Notes under the pieces: generated by a model
The model's database searches: none
Seen by the model: only the letters and a program-made list of their open reading frames with translations
What the model was told of the DNA's origin: nothing
Program-made: the position numbers and the translations under genes
NCBI GenBank assembly: GCA_030592635.1
Contig: JAUVIS010000006.1
Span: 1-37,567, forward strand
Length of the DNA: 37,567 bases
Direction: 5' to 3'
From: Candidatus Fermentibacteraceae bacterium
Lineage (GTDB): Bacteria > Fermentibacterota > Fermentibacteria > Fermentibacterales > JCC-6
Shown: positions 29,704-37,567 of the stretch, one piece after another
Numbering within the stretch: position 1 is the stretch's first letter
Layout of the letters: every line of letters begins with the position of its first letter

Positions 29704-31688
29704 TGGCAAGAGATTGCGTAGTAAAGGCTGAAATCCTTTGTCATTCCACGAGAAAGAAAGATGTTCTTGCCGTTTTGGAGAAGACAGGAAGCGTTGATCT
29801 TATAGATATGTCAGCCCTTGAGGACGCTCCCTTTTCCCGTGTTGAAGAGATTGACCGTTCATTCCTTCACTCGCTCTCTGTGTCACTGGAAAAGATTATT
29901 CCCTTTCTTCAGGACAGAAGTTCCTTAAAAAAGCGGGCGGCAATTCCAGCAGTGACCGTGGAAGAACTGTCCAGCATGCTTCAAAATGGTGAAATAGAGA
30001 AAATCGCGCAGAAAGCGGCTTCAATTTCTGATGAGCTGATAAATCTTAATTCCAGAGCCGAAGAAGTTCAGCGCAAGATCGATTTAGTTCAGGAGTGGAC
30101 AGATTTTCCTCTGAGGTTTGATCAAGTTGGAGAGAGCGGAGTATTTACCATCAGGGCTGGTCAAGTGTCATCCAGAGAGGGATTTTTTCCTGTAGAGAAA
30201 ATAGAGCAGGAAATGGACATGTTTCATGTGGAGAAGCTCTCTGATGAAAAGGCCGTGGTTATATGGCACAACAGCTGTAACTCCGAAATAGTTACCCGTT
30301 TGACAGAGGCCGGTTTTGTAACTGCTGATTTTGCCGGCTATTCTTTGACTCCGTCAGAGGAACTGAGAAAACTTAACTCAACTCTCAGTGTTATTCGGAG
30401 CAGAACAGACGAGCTTTCCTCAAAGGCTGACCGTATGGTGCAGAAGCTTCCGGAACTGAAAATCCTCTCCGATGCAGTGGGGCTTCAGGCCCTCCGCGAG
30501 GAAGCTGCAGCATCAGGAAGGACAAGCGCGTCAACTCTGTTACTGCACTTGTGGATAAGGGAAGAAGATGTTTTCCAACTGAGAACCAACCTGGAAAAGC
30601 TGGGTGAAGTTGATGTCTCTCTGGTAAAACTTGATAAGGATGAAGTTCCACCTGTTTTTCTTTCAGAGGGCGAATCGGTGGATCCATATCTGATGCTGAC
30701 AGATATGTATGGAAGGCCTGAGGGTGCTGATCCCGACCCCACTCCCCTTATGGCTCCCTTTTACGCCGTCTTTTTTGGAGTCTGCATAGGAGATGCGGGA
30801 TACGGGCTGGCTCTCGCGGCCGGTTCAGCCATTGGATGGTACCTCACAAAGAAAAAGCAGGGCAACACAAGACTTTTCAGACTGATTTTCCAGGGAGGGC
30901 TCGCCAGTATTGTCTGGGGATTTCTTCTTGGCGGCTGGTTTGGAATACCGTTTGATACCCTTCCCCGGATCCTGCAGGATGCAGCGATGCCGTTGAATAA
31001 ACTTGTTCCCAATTACACGCGGGGGGTCTCTGATGGTTTTGCTCTTTCCCAGCAGTTCCTTTACCTGACCCTCGGGTTCGGGCTGGTGCAGCTTGCCTGG
31101 GGAATAATCGTGAACTTGAAGAAGCGCCTCAGAGCCGGAGAAGGAATCTCTGCTGTGGTGGATCAGACCGGGTGGATGCTTGCTCTTCTGGGGCTGTTTC
31201 CGTGGCTCTTCAATCACTATCTGCTGGATGAAGCTCTCTATCCCGTCCCGGGAATTGGAGACACCATTTTCCTGACCATGCTTGCGGTCGGAACGGTATT
31301 TATCTTCATAATGGGCGGGCGCGAGGCTGAAGGCATTGGAGGAAAGGCAGGGCTGGGAGCCTATGCATGTTACGGAATTGTGAACCTCCTGGGTGATGTC
31401 CTCAGCTACTCAAGACTGTTTGCTCTTGGCCTTTCCAGCGCAATAATAGCATCTGTGATCAATCAGATAGCCGCTATGCTCAAGGACATTCCTGTTATTG
31501 GAATAGTGCTTACCGTACTGGTTCTTGTCGCAGGTCACCTGTTCAATCTGGCGATGGCCGCGCTGAGCGGCTTCATTCACACAGCACGACTGCAGTTTGT
31601 TGAGTTCTTCAGTAAGTTCTACGACGGAACGGGAGTATCATTCAAGGCTTTTCGCTACGAACCCAGATATATTAGAATTAAAAGATAG
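29703..31688 (+). CDS. ntpI: V-type ATPase subunit I (membrane stator, a-like)
   Basis: 661 residues, typical of bacterial/archaeal subunit I. The N-terminal half (1-340) is a soluble, coiled-coil-rich arm that contacts the peripheral stalks; the C-terminal half has about seven or eight membrane helices beginning with MAPFYAVFFGVCIGDAGYGLAL, the conserved FGxxxGDxGYG-like signature, then LGDVLSYSRLFALGLSSAII carrying the conserved arginine of the ion path (SYSRLFALGL), and a late VAGHLFNLAMAALSGFIHTARL. It forms the ion half-channels against the K ring. Starts by TAATG overlap with the stalk subunit. Confidence 0.94.
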   Translation: MARDCVVKAEILCHSTRKKDVLAVLEKTGSVDLIDMSALEDAPFSRVEEIDRSFLHSLSVSLEKIIPFLQDRSSLKKRAAIPAVTVEELSSMLQNGEIEKIAQKAASISDELINLNSRAEEVQRKIDLVQEWTDFPLRFDQVGESGVFTIRAGQVSSREGFFPVEKIEQEMDMFHVEKLSDEKAVVIWHNSCNSEIVTRLTEAGFVTADFAGYSLTPSEELRKLNSTLSVIRSRTDELSSKADRMVQKLPELKILSDAVGLQALREEAAASGRTSASTLLLHLWIREEDVFQLRTNLEKLGEVDVSLVKLDKDEVPPVFLSEGESVDPYLMLTDMYGRPEGADPDPTPLMAPFYAVFFGVCIGDAGYGLALAAGSAIGWYLTKKKQGNTRLFRLIFQGGLASIVWGFLLGGWFGIPFDTLPRILQDAAMPLNKLVPNYTRGVSDGFALSQQFLYLTLGFGLVQLAWGIIVNLKKRLRAGEGISAVVDQTGWMLALLGLFPWLFNHYLLDEALYPVPGIGDTIFLTMLAVGTVFIFIMGGREAEGIGGKAGLGAYACYGIVNLLGDVLSYSRLFALGLSSAIIASVINQIAAMLKDIPVIGIVLTVLVLVAGHLFNLAMAALSGFIHTARLQFVEFFSKFYDGTGVSFKAFRYEPRYIRIKR

Positions 31689-31724
31689 TTATAGAGACAG
31701 CAATAAACACAAGGAGGAAATGAA

Positions 31725-32186
31725 TTGAACTACTTAGTTGCATATCTGGGCGTTGCCCTTGCCTGTGCCCTTGCGGGAATCGGAAGTGCAGTAGGGGTAG
31801 GTATTGCCGCACAGGCAAGCACAGGCGTGATGAGCGTTGATCCGAAAAAATTCGGGAAACTTCTTCTTCTTTCGGCTCTTCCGGGAACCCAGGGCATCTA
31901 CGGATTCGTTATTGCTTTCCTTCTTATACAGAAGATAGCTTTATTTACAGGCGACAACCCTCTTACCATGGTTGTTGGCTGGAAGATCTTCGCAGCGGGT
32001 CTGCCCATCGCCCTTGCGGGTCTTATGTCAGGAATTCACCAGGGAAAAGTTTGCGCCGGAGGGGCAATGATGACAGCCAAGCAGCCGGACGACAGCGCCA
32101 AGGCTCTTATTCTTGCTGTGTTCGTTGAGTTCTATGCCATTCTCGGGTTCCTGGTTTCCTTCCTCATGCTGGGTCAGATAGGCTAA
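31725..32186 (+). CDS. ntpK: V-type ATPase subunit K, rotor proteolipid
   Basis: 153 residues with four membrane helices made of two related hairpins. TTG start at 31725 with GGAGG seven bases upstream. Only the second hairpin has the ion-binding carboxylate (E135 in VFVEFYAILGF); the first has LPGTQGIYG instead. Residues L52, T55, Q56, Y59, Q106 and E135 line up in kind and spacing with the sodium ligands known in Enterococcus hirae NtpK (L61, T64, Q65, Y68, Q110, E139), so the ring probably binds sodium ions. This is a V-type duplicated subunit, not an F-type c subunit. It lies 36 bases after subunit I. Confidence 0.95.
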   Translation: MNYLVAYLGVALACALAGIGSAVGVGIAAQASTGVMSVDPKKFGKLLLLSALPGTQGIYGFVIAFLLIQKIALFTGDNPLTMVVGWKIFAAGLPIALAGLMSGIHQGKVCAGGAMMTAKQPDDSAKALILAVFVEFYAILGFLVSFLMLGQIG

Positions 32187-32196
32187 AGGGGCAGCT

Positions 32197-32784
32197 ATGT
32201 CACTTCAAGCCATACTGGCGAAGATCGAGAATGACGCGAAAATACAGGCTGAGGAAATTGTCCGGTCAGCCCGCGATGAGCAGAAGGAAGCTCTTCGCGA
32301 GGTTAAATCCCGGATAAAGGAGAAGCATCACAGGGATACGGAGAGAGTAAGAAACAGAACAGAGGCAACGGGCAGACAGATGAAGAGCCATGCCCGTCGC
32401 GAAATGGAAAAAGCTCTTCTCAGCCATCGCAGGAAAATCGTTGACAGCGCCATAGCAGACTCGGTTAAAAAGACAGCGTCCGCTCCGGACTACCTTGATC
32501 TGATAGGGGCCCTTGTCAGGAGTTGTGATCTTTCGGGAGTTGTCGAGGTTGTCATCTGCGCCAGCGACAAAGACAGAATAACCGCAGACTACCTGAAAAA
32601 GTTTTCTACGGACGAGCGTCAATTTGTTCTTGCCGGAGAAAACCATACAGATCACGGTGGAATCCTCATGCGTTCGGGGGACATCAGCCTGAATGCCACT
32701 CTCTCTATGATTGCTGAACTCAACCATGACTCCATGGTAATGGAGCTTTCGCGGCTTCTGCCGCTTGAGGGTCAGGTGGAGTAA
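32197..32784 (+). CDS. ntpE: V-type ATPase subunit E (peripheral stalk)
   Basis: 195 residues. The N-terminal half is a long charged helix (IENDAKIQAEEIVRSARDEQ onward) that pairs with the G/H-like subunit, and the C-terminal half is a compact alpha/beta domain (including GGILMRSGDISLNATLSMI) that binds the top of the catalytic head. This two-part form is typical of subunit E. AGGGG precedes the ATG by about five bases. Eleven bases or fewer separate it from its neighbours in the operon. Confidence 0.9.
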   Translation: MSLQAILAKIENDAKIQAEEIVRSARDEQKEALREVKSRIKEKHHRDTERVRNRTEATGRQMKSHARREMEKALLSHRRKIVDSAIADSVKKTASAPDYLDLIGALVRSCDLSGVVEVVICASDKDRITADYLKKFSTDERQFVLAGENHTDHGGILMRSGDISLNATLSMIAELNHDSMVMELSRLLPLEGQVE

Positions 32785-32786
32785 AA

Positions 32787-33761
32787 GTGTCAGGAAGTTC
32801 TTACGCATACGCCAGCGGCAGAGTCAGCGGACTGGAGGAATCTCTTCTTACTGAGAGAGTCTGGAGCCAGCTTCTCGCCGCGGAGGACAGAGACGAGGTG
32901 TTGAGAATTCTGGGGGATTCCTGGTACGGAACTCTCCTTCAGGCAGAGAATGGTCTTGACGGAGCTTTAAGAAACGCAGTCTGCCGTGCAGAAGAGGAGC
33001 TTGCCGAGCTTTCAAATGACGAGGTCTTCACCCGGGGTATTCTTTTAAGAAGAGATGTCAGGAATGCCAGATACATCTGGAAAAACCTTGCAGCCGGAGG
33101 CGATGGTGATGTTGAAGTCGAACCGGCTGGAATGATTGCGGTAGAAGACATAAAAAAAGTTTGGTCTGACAGCAATATCGCCGATATTCTGCCTGTTCAG
33201 TTCCGGGACTCACTTGAGGAGATTCAGGCTCTTCACTCTCCATCAGCCGCAAAGCTGGACTCCGTTCTTGACAGACTTGCAGCAATGGTGGAAGCGGACA
33301 ATCTGGGGAAACTGGAAGAACCTGTTGGAAGTCTTCCCGCAGTCAAAATTGAACTGAGGAATTTTCTCACAGCGGCCAGGAGCAGAGGCGAAGAATTGAC
33401 TCCGGCAGCGGTTGAGGAAATCATGCTGGATGGAGGGTATCACACCCCTTCAGACATCGCTGAAGCAGCAAGGGTCAACAGGCTGGCAGCTCTTCTTGGG
33501 GAAATAGCGGGTTTTGAAGAAGCCGCGGCAGCCCTTGACCAGGGGCTGGAGTCGGGATCTTTCCTTGCGTTTCAGAGAGAGAGTGACCGGATGACAATGG
33601 ATATTCTGGAAAGAGCTTCCGGAAAAATGTTCAGTCCGGGGCCCCTTGCCGCCTATGTTCTTCGCAGGGAGCTTGAAGCTTCCCATTTGAAAATAATAGC
33701 TGCCGGCAAGGCCGCCGGCATTGGTTCCAGGCGTATCAGCGCCAGGGTTCCCAGGGGATAG
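32787..33761 (+). CDS. ntpC: V-type ATPase subunit C (AC39-like, central stalk base)
   Basis: 324 residues from a GTG start two bases after the subunit E stop, with GGTGGAG upstream. All-helical sequence beginning YAYASGRVSGLEESLLTERVW, an opening typical of archaeal/bacterial subunit C, then RDVRNARYIWKNLAAG and a C-terminal VLRRELEASHLKIIAAGKA. It forms the funnel-shaped cap that joins the rotor shaft (D and F) to the K ring. Confidence 0.9.
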   Translation: MSGSSYAYASGRVSGLEESLLTERVWSQLLAAEDRDEVLRILGDSWYGTLLQAENGLDGALRNAVCRAEEELAELSNDEVFTRGILLRRDVRNARYIWKNLAAGGDGDVEVEPAGMIAVEDIKKVWSDSNIADILPVQFRDSLEEIQALHSPSAAKLDSVLDRLAAMVEADNLGKLEEPVGSLPAVKIELRNFLTAARSRGEELTPAAVEEIMLDGGYHTPSDIAEAARVNRLAALLGEIAGFEEAAAALDQGLESGSFLAFQRESDRMTMDILERASGKMFSPGPLAAYVLRRELEASHLKIIAAGKAAGIGSRRISARVPRG

Positions 33762-33769
33762 GAGGAAGC

Positions 33770-34102
33770 ATGGCTGAAAAAAGCAGAATGGCCTTTATTG
33801 GTGATGCTGATTCCGTGCTGGGTTTCCGGGCTCTGGGAGTGGAAACATATACGCCGGAGTCGGGATCAGAAGCTGTAAAGATCTTCAAGTTTCTGGTGAA
33901 GGAAAAAGTATCAGTGATAATGATCACCGAGGATATGCTGGATCACCTCCAGAGCGAAGTTGATGAGGTTGTCAGTATGCCGATTCCTGCCGTTGTGGTT
34001 TTACCCGGAGTTTCCGGTTCAAAACACAGAGGAGAGGACACGATCAGAAACCTGATCATCAGAGCCGTTGGTGTTGACCTGATGGCGGAGGATGAGCAGT
34101 GA
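33770..34102 (+). CDS. ntpF: V-type ATPase subunit F (central stalk)
   Basis: 110 residues, typical size. MAFIGDADSVLGFRALGVET and VIMITEDMLDHL are characteristic of subunit F, followed by PAVVVLPG in the Rossmann-like core. It binds subunit D in the rotor shaft. AGGAGGAAGC precedes the ATG at 33770; the next gene follows 13 bases after the stop. Confidence 0.93.
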   Translation: MAEKSRMAFIGDADSVLGFRALGVETYTPESGSEAVKIFKFLVKEKVSVIMITEDMLDHLQSEVDEVVSMPIPAVVVLPGVSGSKHRGEDTIRNLIIRAVGVDLMAEDEQ

Positions 34103-34115
34103 GTCGGAGGAAGCA

Positions 34116-35882
34116 ATGATACATGGCAGGATTGACAAAATAGCCGGTCCGCTGGTGGTTGCCACCGGGATGACAGAAGCAAAGATGTTTGATGTGGTCT
34201 TTGTTTCAGATTATCGGCTGATCGGTGAAATTATAGAATTAAAGGGAAACAAAGCTTCGATCCAGGTTTACGAAGAAACCGGTGGACTGAAGCCCGGAGA
34301 TCCCGTTTATCAGACAGGTCATCCCCTTTCAGTTCAGCTTGGACCGGGGCTGCTGACATCAATTTACGATGGAATTCAGCGCCCCCTGGACAAGGTAAGG
34401 GAACAGGCCGGAGATTGGATTACAAGAGGAATCAACATCCCGGGACTTGACCATGACAAACTCTGGTCATTTACTCCGGAGCTGGAAACGGGAGCACAAG
34501 TTTTCGGCGGCGAGCTTATAGGTATCGCTCCAGAGACAGAGCTTATTGATCACAGGATAATGGTTCCCCCGGAAGTCAGCGGTGAAGTAACATTTGTGAT
34601 TGAAAAGGGCGAATACAACATTGATACTGTGGTTGCCAGGGTGAAAAACGAGGCAGGAAAAACCGCAGAGTTGAAAATGTATCAGGAATGGCCCGTTCGC
34701 AGATCAAGACCGGTAAAGACAAAGATTGCGCCGGATGAGCCTCTTATTACCGGCCAGAGGGTTATTGATACCTTTTTTCCAGTGGGCAAGGGAGGAACAG
34801 CATGTGTTCCGGGGCCCTTCGGCAGCGGTAAAACAGTTATTCAGCATCAGCTTGCCAAGTGGGCGGATACTGAAATTGTTGTTTATGTGGGATGCGGAGA
34901 GCGCGGTAACGAGATGACCGATGTACTTCAGGAGTTTCCGGAGCTCAAGGATCCCAAGAGCGGTAAAGCCCTGATCCTGAAAACCGTTCTTGTCGCAAAC
35001 ACATCAAACATGCCGGTCGCGGCACGCGAGGCAAGCGTGTACACCGGGATAACTATCGCCGAGTACTTCCGCGATATGGGTTACTCTGTCGCTCTTATGG
35101 CTGACTCGACAAGCCGCTGGGCCGAGGCTATGAGGGAGATGTCCGGAAGACTGGAAGAGATGCCCGGAGAAGAGGGATACCCTGCCTACCTGGGAACCCG
35201 CATCGCCGAGTTCTATGAAAGAGCAGGCAAAGTACAGTGTCTCGGCGGAGAGAGAATTGGAGAACTTACCGTTGTAGGCGCCGTGAGTCCCGCCGGTGGT
35301 GATTTGTCCGATCCTGTGGTTCAGTCAACACTTCGCGTGGTTAAGGTTTTCTGGAGTCTTCAGGCGGAGCTTGCCTACATGCGTCATTTCCCTGCCATCG
35401 GATGGCTTGACAGCTACAGTCTCTACACAAAGAACCTGAAGGAATTTTTCGACAAGGCCCTTGGCCTCACCTGGGTTCCGACGGTTAAGAAGTCAATGGC
35501 TCTTCTGCAGGACGAGTCCAACCTTCTTGAGATTGCCCGCCTGGTGGGAGCTGAAAGCCTGTCTCCGGAGGATCAGCTTATCCTCTTTACCGCCAGAAGT
35601 CTCCGGGAAGACTTTCTCCACCAGAATGCTTTTCATCCCATTGATACTTATGCTTCCAGCAGGAAGCAGCAGCTCATGCTGGATACAATTCTGCACACCC
35701 ATGATGAAATGACAAGAGCGATTGAAGCAGATGTGCCTCCAAAGGTTATTTTTGATTTCCCGTTGTCGGAAGACATAGCGAAGATGCGTTATCTGCCCGA
35801 AGAAAAGATTGAACAGATCAAAGATCTGCAGAAAAATATAACTGAAGCTGTTAACGAAAAAATACAGCTCGAAAACGCTTAG
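34116..35882 (+). CDS. ntpA: V-type ATPase catalytic subunit A
   Basis: 588 residues from ATG 34116, chosen because GGAGG lies just upstream; an in-frame ATG at 34092 would overlap subunit F. Opens with [17 protein letters not shown], then the non-homologous region, Walker A GPFGSGKT (233-240), [10 protein letters not shown], the Walker B-like [15 protein letters not shown] and [18 protein letters not shown]. It hydrolyses or makes ATP in the cytoplasmic head. The length and the non-homologous insertion mark it as V/A-type, not F-type beta. Confidence 0.97.
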   Translation: MIHGRIDKIAGPLVVATGMTEAKMFDVVFVSDYRLIGEIIELKGNKASIQVYEETGGLKPGDPVYQTGHPLSVQLGPGLLTSIYDGIQRPLDKVREQAGDWITRGINIPGLDHDKLWSFTPELETGAQVFGGELIGIAPETELIDHRIMVPPEVSGEVTFVIEKGEYNIDTVVARVKNEAGKTAELKMYQEWPVRRSRPVKTKIAPDEPLITGQRVIDTFFPVGKGGTACVPGPFGSGKTVIQHQLAKWADTEIVVYVGCGERGNEMTDVLQEFPELKDPKSGKALILKTVLVANTSNMPVAAREASVYTGITIAEYFRDMGYSVALMADSTSRWAEAMREMSGRLEEMPGEEGYPAYLGTRIAEFYERAGKVQCLGGERIGELTVVGAVSPAGGDLSDPVVQSTLRVVKVFWSLQAELAYMRHFPAIGWLDSYSLYTKNLKEFFDKALGLTWVPTVKKSMALLQDESNLLEIARLVGAESLSPEDQLILFTARSLREDFLHQNAFHPIDTYASSRKQQLMLDTILHTHDEMTRAIEADVPPKVIFDFPLSEDIAKMRYLPEEKIEQIKDLQKNITEAVNEKIQLENA

Positions 35883-35893
35883 GAGGTTGATAA

Positions 35894-37285
35894 ATGATAC
35901 GGGAGTACAAAACGACCGTGGAGATATCCGGCCCCCTGATGCTGGTGGATCGGGTTACGGATGTGAGCTTCGAGGAACTTGTTGAGATTGAGCTTTTCAG
36001 TGGAGAGCTCCGCCACGGCAAGGTTCTTGAAATAGACAGCAACAGAGCCCTTGTTCAGTTGTTTGAGGGTTCCAGCGGTACAGATCTTGAAACAAGCAAA
36101 GTCCGCTTTCTGGGCAAGGGAGTCGAGCTGGGGGTATCCGAAGAGATGCTGGGCAGGATTTTCGATGGACAGGGTCGCCCGAGACCCCCATTTGATAATG
36201 ATCCTCCCATAGTTCCCGAGAAGATGAACAACATCAACGGAGCGCCCATCAATCCCTACGCAAGAGACTATCCCGCCGAGTTCATCCAGACCGGCTTCAG
36301 CTCCATTGATGGAATCAACACGCTGGTCAGGGGGCAGAAGCTTCCCATCTTCAGCGCCAACGGGCTGCCCCACGGCATACTGGCTGCCCAGATCGCCAGG
36401 CAGGCAAAGGTTATGGGCGCCGATGACAACTTCGCTGTTGTTTTTGCCGCTATGGGAATTACCTTTGAGGAGGCCGATTACTTCATCAAAGACTTCAGAG
36501 CCACAGGTGCGATGGACAGGGCTGTTGTGTTCCTGAACCTTGCAGACGATCCTGCTATCGAAAGGATAAGCACGCCCAGAATGGCTCTTACCGCGGCAGA
36601 GTACCTTGCCTACGAGAAGGATATGCACATTCTGGTTATCATGACAGACATGACAAACTACTGCGATGCTCTTCGAGAAATAAGCGCCGCGAGGCGCGAG
36701 GTTCCCGGTCGCAGGGGATACCCCGGTTACCTTTACACAGACCTGGCGTCTCTCTACGAGCGCGCGGGTAGAATCAAGGGCAGAAAGGGTTCAATAACCC
36801 AGATTCCCATTCTTACCATGCCCGAAGACGACAAGACTCACCCGATCCCGGATCTCACCGGCTACATCACAGAAGGACAGCTTATTCTCAGCAGAGAGCT
36901 GCACAAGAAGGGCATCTACCCGCCCATGGATGTGATGGAATCTCTGAGCCGCCTGAAGGATAAGGGAATCGGAGCCGGTAAAACCAGAGAGGATCATGCT
37001 GATCTTTTCAACCAGCTCATGGCTGCATACTCCGCAGGAAAGAATGCAAGAGAGCTTTCGGTGATTCTCGGAGTGGCGGCACTCAGTGACATTGACAGGA
37101 AGTATCTCAACTTCGCGGCTGAGTACGAAAAACGCTACATCAGTCAGGATGAGCACGAGGACAGGGGTATCATTGAAACCCTTGATCTCGGCTGGGAGCT
37201 TCTAAAACTGCTTCCAAGAACAGAGATGAAGCGTATTCGTCCGGAGAACCTGGACAAATACTGGCCAGTTAAAGAGAAAGACTGA
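35894..37285 (+). CDS. ntpB: V-type ATPase regulatory subunit B
   Basis: 463 residues. Starts [20 protein letters not shown] and contains [34 protein letters not shown], the non-catalytic loop [19 protein letters not shown] in place of a Walker A, and [20 protein letters not shown]. These are typical of the non-catalytic B subunit that alternates with A in the head. AGGAGG lies upstream of the ATG. The stop overlaps the start of subunit D (TGATG). Confidence 0.97.
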   Translation: MIREYKTTVEISGPLMLVDRVTDVSFEELVEIELFSGELRHGKVLEIDSNRALVQLFEGSSGTDLETSKVRFLGKGVELGVSEEMLGRIFDGQGRPRPPFDNDPPIVPEKMNNINGAPINPYARDYPAEFIQTGFSSIDGINTLVRGQKLPIFSANGLPHGILAAQIARQAKVMGADDNFAVVFAAMGITFEEADYFIKDFRATGAMDRAVVFLNLADDPAIERISTPRMALTAAEYLAYEKDMHILVIMTDMTNYCDALREISAARREVPGRRGYPGYLYTDLASLYERAGRIKGRKGSITQIPILTMPEDDKTHPIPDLTGYITEGQLILSRELHKKGIYPPMDVMESLSRLKDKGIGAGKTREDHADLFNQLMAAYSAGKNARELSVILGVAALSDIDRKYLNFAAEYEKRYISQDEHEDRGIIETLDLGWELLKLLPRTEMKRIRPENLDKYWPVKEKD

Positions 37286-37567
37286 TGGCGATCCAGGTAA
37301 AAGCCACCAGGATGGAGATGCTTCAGCTAAAGAAGCGTCTCAAACTGGCACAGAAAGGGCACAAGCTTCTCAAAGACAAGCTTGATGAACTTATGCGTCA
37401 GTTCAAGATCCTGATCGGGCACTACGAGGGAGCAAGGGCACAGCTTGAGGATCAGCTTGAAGCTGCCTACGGTGAGTTCCTGTTTGCCAGAGCTGCCATG
37501 GAGGAAGAGGGTCTTCTAGACGCCCTTCGCTATCCCGGAGCAAAGGCTGTTGTTGAATCATCAACAC
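37285..37567 (+). CDS. ntpD: V-type ATPase subunit D, 3' end cut by window edge
   Basis: 94 codons are visible before the window ends. ATRMEMLQLKKRLKLAQKGH and LLKDKLDELMRQF are the standard N-terminal helix of subunit D, the coiled-coil rotor shaft that turns inside the A3B3 head. Start overlaps the subunit B stop as TGATG. The gene is open at the right edge, so full length is unknown. Confidence 0.95.
   Translation, partial: MAIQVKATRMEMLQLKKRLKLAQKGHKLLKDKLDELMRQFKILIGHYEGARAQLEDQLEAAYGEFLFARAAMEEEGLLDALRYPGAKAVVESST

Noticed and set aside
30550-30558. Second perfect DnaA box (TGTGGATAA) inside the V-ATPase subunit I gene
   Set aside because: Single isolated match within coding sequence far from the origin; expected occasionally by chance.
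35879-36628. 249-codon open frame antisense to V-ATPase subunit B
   Set aside because: Opposite strand of a highly conserved gene, no ribosome binding site or family motif; a by-product of codon use.
29374-37567. F-type ATP synthase
   Set aside because: Subunits I, K with duplicated hairpin, C, F, and A with the long non-homologous insertion are diagnostic of V/A-type; no delta, epsilon or F-type a or c subunits are present.

Overview
This window looks like the chromosomal replication-origin neighbourhood of an anaerobic, diderm, fermentative bacterium from an uncultured lineage. The signs of anaerobic fermentation are a ferredoxin-dependent 2-oxoacid oxidoreductase, a phosphotransacylase/acyl-kinase pair, a 2[4Fe-4S] ferredoxin and a V-type rotary ATPase with the ligand set of sodium-translocating enzymes. 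The signs of a diderm are a YidC with a large extracytoplasmic domain, a bactofilin and a secreted lamin-tail protein. The mix (V-ATPase, lamin-tail secreted protein, frequent TTG starts) fits FCB-group candidate phyla such as Fermentibacterota, but that placement is a low-confidence guess without a search.

Layout. (1) 1-5436, minus strand: the start of a secreted lamin-tail-domain protein cut by the window edge, then (in transcription order from 5436 leftward) ptb-buk-iorA-iorB-DUF4126. The first four could form one pathway that oxidatively decarboxylates 2-oxo acids to acyl-CoA and recovers ATP. (2) About 5532-8437, plus strand: HAD phosphatase, two membrane proteins and a glycosyltransferase, ending at a strong hairpin terminator shared with the converging operon. 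(3) 8481-16229, minus strand: the classic origin-flanking operon rpmH-rnpA-yidD-yidC-mnmE-mnmG-rsmG-parA-parB, with a small ferredoxin gene added at its end. Two parS sites for ParB lie here, one perfect. (4) 16230-16440: divergent promoter region. (5) 16441-23849, plus strand: dnaA, dnaN, dciA (DUF721), gyrB, gyrA. The dnaA-dnaN spacer is the best oriC candidate. (6) 23849-28388: an unrecognised 1185-residue protein translationally coupled to gyrA, then an L-asparaginase. (7) 28473-29200: a small membrane/coiled-coil protein plus a bactofilin. (8) 29374 to the window end: V-type ATPase operon in the order G/H-like, I, K, E, C, F, A, B, D (D is cut by the edge).

How it fits together: replication initiation (DnaA, DnaN, DciA, gyrase) and segregation (ParAB with two parS sites 4-6 kb from dnaA) flank a switch in gene direction at 16.2-16.4 kb. 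Energy metabolism is represented by oxoacid fermentation via ferredoxin and acyl-phosphate and by the ion-translocating V-ATPase. No recF (between dnaN and gyrB) and no jag (after yidC) are seen. No tRNA, rRNA, CRISPR array or insertion sequence was recognised. No stretch over 300 bases lacks a gene; the longest spacers are 16230-16440, 17779-17989 and 29201-29373, and each is described below.
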